Assembly: GCA_022538095.1 (NCBI GenBank)
Contig: JAKYXN010000007.1
Location: 1-64,000, forward strand
Length of the DNA: 64,000 nucleotides
Source of the DNA: Puniceicoccaceae bacterium K14
Lineage (GTDB): Bacteria; Verrucomicrobiota; Verrucomicrobiia; Opitutales; Opitutaceae
Reading direction: 5' to 3'
Below, piece after piece: positions 17,646-27,300 of the stretch. A program made the translations under genes and the position numbers. Every line of letters starts with the position of its first letter. Within the stretch, counting starts at the first letter, position 1. The notes below the pieces were generated by a model. The model was not told the origin of the DNA, made no database searches, and saw nothing but the letters and a program-made list of their open reading frames with translations.

Positions 17646-19052
17646 TCACACCTCACATGCTTTCGATACAGAAAGAGAAGCTCCATTGGACTCGATAACA
17701 TCGCGATACTCCTTTGCCGATTGCTTCAAAATTCGCTCCTGTGTCTGGTAATTGACGTACACGATTCCGAATCGTTGCGAATAACCACGATCCCACTCGA
17801 AATTGTCCATGATAGACCAGTGAAAGTAGCCCATGCACTCCACTCCATCAGCAGCTACGCGGGAAATGCCTTTTAAGTGCTCCTTTAAATAAGAGCAACG
17901 AGCTGAGTCGATGACCTCGCCATTTTCATCTGGGAAGTCCGTGGTCGCAGTTCCATTTTCAGTTACGACAATTGGCTTACCATAACGCTCATATAAGTAC
18001 TTACTTCCCCAATACAATATATCTGGAACAATATCCCACCCCATAGTTGTCAATGGGCTACCATCTGGCATATTCAAGATTTCATAACCTCCATTTCCAT
18101 CAGCCTTAACTGTGCGCCCATGGTAGATATTGGCTCCCAGGAAATCCAAAGGCTGGAAAATTATATCCAAATCTCCATCGGACATCTCGGGAAGGTGTTC
18201 GCGATAAGCCTCTAAACCATTTTCCGGATACTCTCCCTTAAACATAGGATCCATCCACCAAGCGCTATTCCAAATGCCATTTTGCATCGCCATCGGGTCA
18301 GTGCTCTCAGGCGGGACAACGTCAAAGGTTGCCATTCGCGCCGCTTCGATATCTTCCGGAGACTCAGTATTCGGTCTCGAAACAACTCCAACGGGAGCGC
18401 CGCCAATCAACACAGGGCGCTTAGCGTTCGCTCTCAACGTCTGCACACTCTTGCCATGAGCAAGCTGTACGTGATGACCTGCTTGAAGAATTTCGTGTAG
18501 TGAAAGCTTCAAACCTGGAGCATGAATACCACTTCCATACCCAAGGCCTACGATCACTTGCACTTCATTAATCGTGATCCAGCGACTCACTCTATCCGAT
18601 AACCGCTTTGCAACTACCGATGTGTATTCGGCAAATCGATCCGAAATATTTGGATTCAGCCACCCTCCCTCAAGGTGTAACTGCCAAGGTAATTCCCAAT
18701 GATATAAAGTGATCCAAGGCTCTATATTTACTGCCAACAAAGCATCCACCAGGCGGTCATAGAAATCCAATCCCGCTTCATTGACCTTTCCGTATCCATT
18801 GGGTATTACACGTGGCCAACTTACTGAAAATCGATACGCCTTCAGGCCCACTTCCTTCATCAATGAGACATCATCCAAAAATCGGTTATAGTGATCGCAA
18901 GCAACATCGCCAGTCTGCGCCTTATAGATTTTCCCAGGGCTTTTGCAAAACTTGTCCCAAATTGATAACCCTTTGCCACCATCGTAGGCGGCTCCTTCAA
19001 TTTGGTAACTCGATGCTCCAGCACCCCACGTAAAATTTTTAGGAAACTCCAT
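17646..19052 (-). CDS. Glycoside hydrolase family 1 beta-glucosidase
   Basis: A 468-residue enzyme typical of bacterial GH1. The start MEFPKNFTWGAGASSYQIEGA is the family N-terminal signature, so ATG 19052 is preferred over an upstream start at 19118. SVSWPRVIPNG, TLYHWELPWQL and the acid/base Glu in TINEVQ (near residue 163; usually NEP) follow. The nucleophile Glu sits in VVTENGTA near 363 and the aglycone-site block YFHWSIMDNFEWDRGYSQRFG near 405. No signal peptide: it hydrolyses imported beta-glucosides or cello-oligosaccharides in the cytoplasm. It diverges from a LacI regulator gene, and a TonB receptor gene follows that, suggesting a single sugar-use locus. Confidence 0.95.
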   Translation of the reverse strand: MEFPKNFTWGAGASSYQIEGAAYDGGKGLSIWDKFCKSPGKIYKAQTGDVACDHYNRFLDDVSLMKEVGLKAYRFSVSWPRVIPNGYGKVNEAGLDFYDRLVDALLAVNIEPWITLYHWELPWQLHLEGGWLNPNISDRFAEYTSVVAKRLSDRVSRWITINEVQVIVGLGYGSGIHAPGLKLSLHEILQAGHHVQLAHGKSVQTLRANAKRPVLIGGAPVGVVSRPNTESPEDIEAARMATFDVVPPESTDPMAMQNGIWNSAWWMDPMFKGEYPENGLEAYREHLPEMSDGDLDIIFQPLDFLGANIYHGRTVKADGNGGYEILNMPDGSPLTTMGWDIVPDILYWGSKYLYERYGKPIVVTENGTATTDFPDENGEVIDSARCSYLKEHLKGISRVAADGVECMGYFHWSIMDNFEWDRGYSQRFGIVYVNYQTQERILKQSAKEYRDVIESNGASLSVSKACEV

Positions 19053-19118
19053 TAGCGAAAACTGTAATCCTGTTTCGTAAAACGAAAGCGGATGAACACT
19101 CTTATTTAAGAGAATCAC

Positions 19119-19297
19119 AGAGAATGAAACCTACATGAAAGAGCTCATCAACCAATCGCTATTATTATGTAAGAGTTGCTTGCTCTATTCTTTCTTAAGA
19201 ATAAGATGTTAAGAGTCATAATCATTAGACTCTGTACTGAAACTTCGCCCCCATAACAACGAAGTCTCAAAGCCCAATAGTTAAATACCCAAACACA
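19119..19297. promoter_or_regulatory. Divergent GH1/lacI promoter region with candidate operators
   Basis: Two inverted repeats lie between the divergent genes: TATTCTT-4-AAGAATA, containing TTCTTAAGAA, at about 19183-19203, and AGAGTC-10-GACTCT at 19212-19233. Either could bind the LacI-family regulator encoded next door. LacI sites are usually palindromes with a central CG, which neither shows, so assignment is tentative. Confidence 0.45.
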
Positions 19298-20392
19298 ATG
19301 CCCCAAAAACGAATTGTAATGAAAGACGTCGCTCGTGAAGCGGGCGTTCATCAAACCACAGTTTCGCTAGCGCTTCGCGATCACCCCAGCCTCCCCCAAG
19401 AGACGCGCAAACGGATTAAGAAGCTTGCCATCGAAATGGGTTACCGCCCAGACCCCGCGCTCACCGCTCTTAATAACTACCGCGAACGCGTTAAATCCGC
19501 TCCCACTTCTCATTCCATTGGTCTCATAATCAACCTCGCCAGCGAGGCCCACCTGAAAGAAAGCCACGTTCACGAGCAATTGATTCGCCACTCAAGAGAG
19601 CGAGCCAAAGAGCTTGGATACAACCTCGACATATTCTGGTACGGCCGAGACTACCACCGTTCAAAAGGACTCGACAACGTTCTTAAAACTCGAGCGATTC
19701 CAGGCCTAATTCTAAGTGCATTTAGTTATATCAATACCGACATCCAACTCGACTGGGATGCCTACTCGACTGTTAAAATAAATCTTCTACCTGTTGGACT
19801 CGAAGTAGATGCCATTCTGAGCAACCAGCTATTCGCAGTACGCTTAGCTATGCGTAAACTCCGCGAACGCGGCATTAAGCGCATTGGCTTGGCCATTGCA
19901 GAGCATGACGAAATTCATACCCGCAATCTTTTTACTGGTGGCTTCTATATAGGGCAGCGTACTTACCATGCCACCGAACGAATCCCACCACTTGTATTCA
20001 AACCCAAACCGATGCCGTTGCTAAGCGAACAGGTCAAAGATTACTGTATCGAACACAAATTGGATGCGCTTATGAGCAATTGGAATATTTTAGACATCTG
20101 TGCATGGCAAGCAACTGAAGCGCTCGGAAGAGATTGTCGATTCGTCACCCTCGATCTTAACGATAGTTCGCGGCCCTACGGAGGCGTCAATCAAAACCAC
20201 GACCAAGTCGCTCGCACTGCTGTTGATCAAGTAGTTGGAAAGATCAATACCTTCCAAAAAGGCACTTCGGATTCTCACAATATGACTCTCGTGGACCCTA
20301 GCTGGGAAGAATTGAAACCTTGGATTTTCAATCAATCGCCTGAGATAAAACGCCAAGTATTTGTGCCAAGCAAAGAACTACTTGTAAGTTAG
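19298..20392 (+). CDS. LacI-family transcriptional regulator
   Basis: A 364-residue regulator. Residues ~6-55 form the LacI helix-turn-helix and hinge: VMKDVAREAGVHQTTVSLAL, then LPQETRKRIKKLAIEMGYRP. Residues ~75-345 are a periplasmic-binding-protein-like effector domain (SIGLIIN, then GLILSAF and KRIGLAIA). The central domain is more divergent than in sugar repressors such as LacI or CcpA, as is usual for Opitutae members. Divergent from the GH1 gene and upstream of the TonB receptor, it probably controls both in response to an oligosaccharide. The effector is unknown. Confidence 0.93.
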   Translation: MPQKRIVMKDVAREAGVHQTTVSLALRDHPSLPQETRKRIKKLAIEMGYRPDPALTALNNYRERVKSAPTSHSIGLIINLASEAHLKESHVHEQLIRHSRERAKELGYNLDIFWYGRDYHRSKGLDNVLKTRAIPGLILSAFSYINTDIQLDWDAYSTVKINLLPVGLEVDAILSNQLFAVRLAMRKLRERGIKRIGLAIAEHDEIHTRNLFTGGFYIGQRTYHATERIPPLVFKPKPMPLLSEQVKDYCIEHKLDALMSNWNILDICAWQATEALGRDCRFVTLDLNDSSRPYGGVNQNHDQVARTAVDQVVGKINTFQKGTSDSHNMTLVDPSWEELKPWIFNQSPEIKRQVFVPSKELLVS

Positions 20393-20844
20393 AGTTAGCT
20401 CTACCCTTGATCTACAAGTAAGTGGATCAGTAGGACATCAGCCCATCGTTTACACAGGCGCTGCCAATCTTTCGGGTATAGTTCTTCTGAAAGCGTAGTG
20501 AACACCTCTATCCGATATCCGGATACTTCGATAGCGTTCAGAACAAGAGCGTAAATTGGAGAAACGGCTCAAGAAACGCCATCTTACGCACAAAAACACC
20601 CTCTAAAATAGGTTACTCTTATATGTGAATGAGTAACAAATTGTGCGCAGGCCATAAGCGAATAACGTTCAAATTAAATTACAACTTTACCCGTTTTTTA
20701 AAATCCGCCCCGGACTTATACCACGGCCTACCCCGTCTCACTAATACAGCAATAGTAGATACTCTCCCAATCTCAGCCCAAACAAAAGCGGCTTAGATTA
20801 ATTTCCAAACCAAACCTAAAAACTAAACTTCTACATAAGATCTT
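20393..20844. promoter_or_regulatory. Leader region of the TonB receptor gene, rich in inverted repeats
   Basis: About 450 bp without a gene. It holds TATCCG-5-CGGATA at 20509-20525 (centre GATATC), GCGTAA/TTACGC (about 20549-20589), and a nested pair: CGCACAA (20587-20593) with TTGTGCG (20641-20647), enclosing GTTACTC (20612-20618) with GAGTAAC (20631-20637). The inner pair would make a stable hairpin in RNA. The 17-bp palindrome is a candidate regulator site for the downstream receptor. Confidence 0.45.
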
Positions 20845-23800
20845 ATGAAAAAAGTTATCAATAAACGGAATCTCGGCCTCATAGCCATGGGACTTCCGTT
20901 GCTTACCCCCTATACCTACGCCCAAGAGGAGGAAGACGAAGCATTCGAGCTTTCTCCATTCGAAGTTAACGCCGAAGATGATTCTCGCTATCGTGCTACA
21001 AGTACACTTGCAGGGACACGTCTCCGAACAGACCTTAGAGACATCGGATCTGCAATTTCCGTTGTTACCGAAGAATTCCTAGAAGATACAGGAGCGACCA
21101 ATAACGAATCGCTCTTATTATACACCCTCGGTACCGAAGTGGGTGGTTCCGCTGGTAACTTCGCTGGTGGTGGCGATGGTGGACGTGTCGATACGGATGA
21201 CCAACGTAGAAACCCCAGCGCAGCCAATCGCGTACGCGGTCTCGCAGCTGCAGATAGCACACGTAACTTCTACGCAACCGATATCCCTTGGGATTCTTTC
21301 AACGTCAACCGAGTCGACATTCAGCGTGGCCCTAACTCTGTTCTATTTGGATTAGGCAGCCCAGCTGGTGTCATTAACGCCGGGTTAAAAACAGCCATGT
21401 TCTCCGATCAAGGAGAAGTTGGCTTGAATTTCGGAAACGACGACTCGTGGCGAGCTACTCTCGACTATAATAAAGTAATAATCGAAGACGAATTGTCCGT
21501 TCGACTCTCAGTACTCGAATCAGAAAAAGGGTTCCAACAAGAGGAAGCCTTTGAAGACGACAGTCGAATTTTTCTCTCAGCACAGTGGGCTCCTAGCTTT
21601 TTAAATACAGATAGCTCAAAAGGAAAATTGACGGCTAACTACGAAGACGGTGAGATCATGGCAAATCGCCCTCGCGTACTCCCTCCGATTGACCGGATTA
21701 CTCCTTGGTTCAACTCCGCAAATGGTGACCTTTACCAAGGTACCTTCACAGCGCCGGAGCTCCAGACATTTTCACAATCAGGAGCGACTGGGAGTGAGTT
21801 TATTGGGATCGAAGTTCTCGGTCGTATTTTTAATGGTCCGGTTGCGTTTTATGACGGGTCCGGTACGCCATCTGCATACAGAATGGCAGCCGTAGACGGA
21901 ATCAATTACCTCGGGATCGACGACGCCAGTGATGCCGCTGCAAAGGCAGGATTGCCCTTTTCTAGTATCGGAGGAGTGAAGAGCAAAACGCTTTCTGACG
22001 CATCCATTTTCGATTTTTATAATCATATGCTCGACGGTGACAACAAACGAGAATGGCAAGAGTGGGATTCCTATAATATCACCTACGAACATACATGGCT
22101 GAATGATTCGCTAGGTATTGAGGTTGGTTTTGACAGTCAAAGCTACCAAGAAGGTCAAGTGAACGTGTTGGACAACTGGGGACAATCAATATCTGTTGAT
22201 ATTGTATCAGTTTTTCCAGACGGATCTGAAAATCCAAATGTCGGCAGAGCAATCGTTGGAGGTGAAACTCAAAACAACCGCAATGATAGCACAGACAGAG
22301 ACACATTCCGTGCAACTGGATTTTACGAATTCGATTTCCGAGACCTAGACAACGACTCTCTTGGGTTCCTCGGTAGTCACCTGTTTACTGCACTCTACTC
22401 TGACCAAGAAGTTAGCAGACTCGACACAGAATGGGTACGTAATACATCTTTAGGAATCGATTCCGGTTCAATTGATGGGGCTTCCCGCTATCTATCAAAC
22501 ATTGTCTACGTAAGCGACGACTTATCAGGATTAAGCTCCGCCTCAGGAGCGAACATTCAACCGATCAGTTACCGCCTTATCCCGCACGATACTGAACAAA
22601 CAATAGTAACCAGTGCAGGCGTAGTATCTCCTTTTTCCGTATTGAGCTACGACAACGGAGATATTGCATCTCTCTACAAACAGGCAGATAAATCAAAGGA
22701 TGAGATCGAATCCACGGCTCTCATCTGGCAAGGCAAGATGTTCGATGATCTTTTCGTTCCAATGTTTGCCCTCCGTAAAGATTCCGTCGATGCAGCTAAT
22801 GCAGGCAATGCCCCAGACGGCCCAGAAACAGGCTCAGTAAATCCATTTGGCGAAGATTGGAACCTTCCAGGAAGCGCTGCAGATGCAGATGCGAGCACCG
22901 TTGGCGCTACCTATAATTCCGTCAGTGAAACAACAAGAACCTACGGAGCCGTCATCCACGCGCCTCAGTCGATAACCGATGCCCTCGGAGGGACTCAGCT
23001 AAGCTTGTCTTATGCAAATTCAGAAAACTTCTCACCCGATGCAAGCCGTCGCGGCATTGATGGAGCAGCCGTACCAAATCAAACGGGAGAAACGGAAGAA
23101 TTCGGGCTAACGATCTCAGCCCTAAAAGGTAAGTTGCAATTCAAGGTCAATCGCTACGAGACGACCGTTAAGAACGCGACACTCTCAGGCTCTTCAATTG
23201 CCAATTCGTATATGATTGGATTTGGAGAAGGTGTCGCTCGTTGGGCTGCTCTGCAGACGCGAAAAGGAAATTATGGCTTTTCCACAAACTACGCATTGGA
23301 CGCTAATGGTAATCAAATCAACCCAGATATAGAAGTCCTTCGCTACGAACCAATCGTGGCAGACTCGGATGCCGGGGCTACCGCACAAGAGGTAGAGGAT
23401 GCATATAACAGGCAGGAAGCAATCCTTGCCCACTTCGTTGAGCTAGATTCCAACGGCGAATGGGCCCTAATTGATGAAAATCGTCCTTCTGCAGCGATAG
23501 AAAGTTTCTGGGGACAAAATTACGATGCCATAACAGGTGATGATACTTGGGGTGGACCCGATCAAGCTAATGCTTGGGCGGGCGAGCCTACAAATTTCGC
23601 GGTTACCAGTGACTTCATATCAAAAGGTACTGAGTTTGAACTCTTTTACCAACCGACAGAAAACTGGAATATAATGCTCAACGCCGCAAAGATTGACGCT
23701 CAACGCTTCAATATTGCAGAGTCTTATGCCACTTACGTGAACGAACGTTGGGATCTGTATAAGAATACCGAGTACGGAGACATCAAATTGTTCAACGGAT

Positions 23801-24303
23801 TCAATGCGGATCCAGAGTCACTCGAATTCAAATACGGAGCCGAGTTCCATGCGAATTACCTTGCGAACGTACTAATTAATAGATCCAACGTTCCAGAACT
23901 TCGCGAGTGGAGAGCGAACTTCATAACCAACTACAGCTTCACAGAAGGCAAATTCAAAGGTCTCAATGTTGGTGGAGCGATCCGCTGGCAGGACGAGGTC
24001 ACTACCGGATTCGCTGGAACACTAGCGACCGAAGCCATAGAAGAATTCAGCATAGACGTTGGCGATGAAATTTATGATGTTAGCAACCCCTATACAGGTC
24101 CTTCTGAAACAAATTACGACCTCTGGGCTAGCTACTCAGCTAAAATCTCTGATAACATCGATTGGAAAATCCAGCTCAACATCAGCAACGTATTCGCAGA
24201 TGACGAACTGATTCCGGTTACAGTTGATTATGATGGAACAGTAGCAACTTCTCGTATCGCGCCACAGAGAACGTGGACGATTTCTAATACGTTCTCATTC
24301 TAA
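20845..24303 (+). CDS. TonB-dependent outer-membrane receptor
   Basis: A 1152-residue receptor with a signal peptide (about residues 1-26, ending TYAQ). An acidic linker with FELSPFEVNAEDDSRY leads into the plug (TLAGTRLRTDLRDIGSAISVV, then FLEDTGATNNESLLLY). PNSVLFGLGSPAGVINAGLK is the plug-barrel junction motif. A long beta-barrel follows, ending in RTWTISNTFSF with the required terminal Phe. Such receptors move siderophores, vitamins or glycans into the periplasm using TonB energy. Placed after a LacI regulator and near a GH1 enzyme, glycan uptake is the best guess. No SusD partner is present, as is usual outside Bacteroidota. A strong terminator follows. Confidence 0.95.
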   Translation: MKKVINKRNLGLIAMGLPLLTPYTYAQEEEDEAFELSPFEVNAEDDSRYRATSTLAGTRLRTDLRDIGSAISVVTEEFLEDTGATNNESLLLYTLGTEVGGSAGNFAGGGDGGRVDTDDQRRNPSAANRVRGLAAADSTRNFYATDIPWDSFNVNRVDIQRGPNSVLFGLGSPAGVINAGLKTAMFSDQGEVGLNFGNDDSWRATLDYNKVIIEDELSVRLSVLESEKGFQQEEAFEDDSRIFLSAQWAPSFLNTDSSKGKLTANYEDGEIMANRPRVLPPIDRITPWFNSANGDLYQGTFTAPELQTFSQSGATGSEFIGIEVLGRIFNGPVAFYDGSGTPSAYRMAAVDGINYLGIDDASDAAAKAGLPFSSIGGVKSKTLSDASIFDFYNHMLDGDNKREWQEWDSYNITYEHTWLNDSLGIEVGFDSQSYQEGQVNVLDNWGQSISVDIVSVFPDGSENPNVGRAIVGGETQNNRNDSTDRDTFRATGFYEFDFRDLDNDSLGFLGSHLFTALYSDQEVSRLDTEWVRNTSLGIDSGSIDGASRYLSNIVYVSDDLSGLSSASGANIQPISYRLIPHDTEQTIVTSAGVVSPFSVLSYDNGDIASLYKQADKSKDEIESTALIWQGKMFDDLFVPMFALRKDSVDAANAGNAPDGPETGSVNPFGEDWNLPGSAADADASTVGATYNSVSETTRTYGAVIHAPQSITDALGGTQLSLSYANSENFSPDASRRGIDGAAVPNQTGETEEFGLTISALKGKLQFKVNRYETTVKNATLSGSSIANSYMIGFGEGVARWAALQTRKGNYGFSTNYALDANGNQINPDIEVLRYEPIVADSDAGATAQEVEDAYNRQEAILAHFVELDSNGEWALIDENRPSAAIESFWGQNYDAITGDDTWGGPDQANAWAGEPTNFAVTSDFISKGTEFELFYQPTENWNIMLNAAKIDAQRFNIAESYATYVNERWDLYKNTEYGDIKLFNGFNADPESLEFKYGAEFHANYLANVLINRSNVPELREWRANFITNYSFTEGKFKGLNVGGAIRWQDEVTTGFAGTLATEAIEEFSIDVGDEIYDVSNPYTGPSETNYDLWASYSAKISDNIDWKIQLNISNVFADDELIPVTVDYDGTVATSRIAPQRTWTISNTFSF

Positions 24304-24335
24304 GATTTGAGCGTCTCGAACATTCTATATTGACG

Positions 24336-24364
24336 AACGGCGCCTTACAAGGCGCCGTTTTTTT
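24336..24364 (+). terminator. Rho-independent terminator after the TonB receptor
   Basis: Perfect 9-bp stem AACGGCGCC (24336-24344) with GGCGCCGTT (24351-24359), loop TTACAA, followed by a run of seven T. It lies only 25 bp before the ATG of the next gene. That gene therefore needs either read-through or a promoter inside or before the hairpin. Confidence 0.92.
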
Positions 24365-24389
24365 CTTAACAGTTTACTTACTAAAAACA

Positions 24390-27300
24390 ATGAGCCGCAC
24401 AGTATCCCGCTTCACAGCCTACACACTCATAGGAAGTAGCCTACTAGCGCCAACTAGCCTATTAGCTGAATTTAGTAACATCATTGCTAAGTCCGGCCTC
24501 GATCACATTCAAGCAGAGTCAAAGAGCTCAAAGCACGGTGGAGCCGCAGCAGCCGATGTAAATGGAGACGGATACACAGATATTTTGGTGGCTCGGGATG
24601 ACATGCATCCTCTTCTTTTCATTAATCAAGGGAACGGGACTTTTCGCGACGAAACCTCGAGCCGCGGTTTAGACACTATACAGAACATTGCAGGCTTCGG
24701 TGTAGGCGACTTAGACAATGATGGCGATCAAGATATATTCATTTCTCCTAGGCTTGGTTTTCGCTTTTATCTATTTATTAATGACGGTAGCGGCGTCTTT
24801 GCCGAAGAAGCCGAAGCTCGTGGAGCTGCCATCAAAACAACTATTGAACCTCACCGCGGGTTCAGCGTTGGACTTGTAGACTATGACCTCGATGGATATT
24901 TAGACATATATGCCTCCGAGTGGGGAGTCCCCAGCAATGACGATAACGCTAAACACTCCGTTCTCCTCCGCAATCTCGGAGAAGAAGAATCCGCCCATTT
25001 TGAAAATGTGACCGAGCAAGCCGGACTGACCCAACCAACAAGTAGAAATCAACATTTCGTTTTCTCTAGTGGGTGGGGCGATTTTGATGATGATGGATGG
25101 CCGGATCTAGTTCTCGTTTCCGACTTCGGCACTAGCCTTATGTATTGGAATAACGGCGACGGCACCTTCCAAGAAACAACTGAAGCTTCTAAGATCGGTT
25201 TAGACGAGAATGGCATGGGCGTGGCGATCGTCGATTACGACCGGGACGGAAAACTAGATATCTTTGTAAGCTCGATCTATGACCGCTTCTCAAACGATCG
25301 CAATGGCACACACACAGGAAACAAACTATACAAAAATCTGGGCGACAGAACGTTTACCCAAACAGCCAATGGAGCTGGACTCTCTCGTTCCGGATGGGGA
25401 TGGGGAGCTTCATTTTTTGAATACGAAAACGACGGCAACCCGGACTTAGTCGTAACAAACGGGTCAATCGTATCCGCCGGAACAAATCCCAATACGACGC
25501 CCTATGTTGATGCCGTTGACGACCCAACTACCCTTTTCCTAAACTTATCAAATGGAACTTTCGCCGACAAAACCATCGCCGCTGGAATCACAGATCGAGA
25601 ATTGGGAAAAGCTATTGTCGTCTTTGATCATGAAAAGGATGGCGACGAAGACCTATTTATCACCAACTCAGGAGGTCACCCAATCCTCTACCAAAACGAC
25701 GCATCAACCAACGGAAACAATTACCTCAGACTTTCCTTCGAAGGCACAGTATCCAACCGCGATGGGTACGGATGCATAGTAAAGCTAACCACAAGCAACT
25801 CAATCCAAACGAATCTATACAACCCGACCAATGCCTACATCGGGCAACGCGAACCCTACCTTCATTTCGGATTAGGCACTGCAACCACCGCAGATGTAAT
25901 CGAAATCACTTGGCCGTCCGGTATCGTTCAAACGCTAACCAATATTCCATCCAATCAAGTCCTCGACATCGTCGAACCCTTCGTCGAACAATTCGCTCCA
26001 ACAATTACAACCGAACCCATTGGCCGCACCTACGAAGTGGGTGAAAAATTGGAGCTTCACGCTGAAGCTAGCGGCCACCCAACCCCTGTTGTCGTTTGGG
26101 AAAAAGACGGCATCCCCATTGAAGGAGCCACCGAGACAAATTTCCGCATTAAAAAAATAACGCCCTATGATGCAGGAACCTACCGTGCCAAATTCATCAA
26201 TCCGAAAGGCATCACTTACTCAAACGAAGCTATTGTATCAATAGATCTAGACATATCCAAATTCAGCATTGCCCGAATTTGGAATGACTTTCTTCTAGAC
26301 GCGATTCGAAAGGACTTCCCAGATCCCACCATTCACAGCCGAAACCTCTACCACACTTCCGCCGCCATGTGGGATGCTTTCTGGGCTTGCGAATCCGGCG
26401 CCTGGCCTATCGTAGAACCCGCCTTCACCCAAGAAAACCTAACACTGCCAGGCAGCGAAGAGGAACGACAAGCCTTTCAAGAAAAAGCCATTAGCCACGC
26501 TGCTTACAGCGTCTTAGTTCACAGGTATCAGAATAGCCCCGGAAAAGAATCTTCCCTATATAATTTCGCTTGGCTCATGGAATACCTGGGCTACGACTCC
26601 ACTAATCTAGAAACAACAGGCAACTCAGCAGAAGCCGTCGGCAACCGCATCGCAGAATCCATCATCCAAATCGCACTAAGCGATGGATCCAACGAAGCAA
26701 ATAACTACGCCGACACGAGTGGATACGAAGCAGCGAACGACCCCATGATCCTTGAACTTAGTGGCACTGATATGGAAGACCTCAATCGATGGCAACCATT
26801 AGCATTTGAATACCTCGTTCTGCAAAACGGAATTCACATCGGAAAATCCATCCAAACATTCCTTGGTGTCAACTGGAGAGAAGTCGATACATTCGCCATC
26901 TCCAAGGACGCATCTAATTCAATTGCGATCGATCCCGGCCCGCCTCCACAATTCATGGGCGAAACGCATCAAGAATTTGTCGACGCTGTCGTCGAAGTGG
27001 TTCGCTACTCGGCCATGCTCGATCCGAACGATGGTGAATACATCGATATTTCTCCAAGTACCCACCTCAACAATACACTCGGAGAAAACGACGGAACCGG
27101 ACGTGCGATCAATCCAATTACCCAAGAGCCTTACCCAGAAAACCGCGTCAAAAGAGCCGATTACGGACGCATCTTAGCGGAATTTTGGGCTGACGGACCT
27201 GCTTCGGAAACACCCCCTGGCCACTGGAACACCCTACTCAATCAAGTTTCAGAACATCCTCAATTTGAAAGACGTTTCGCCGGTCAAGGCGATCAAATCA

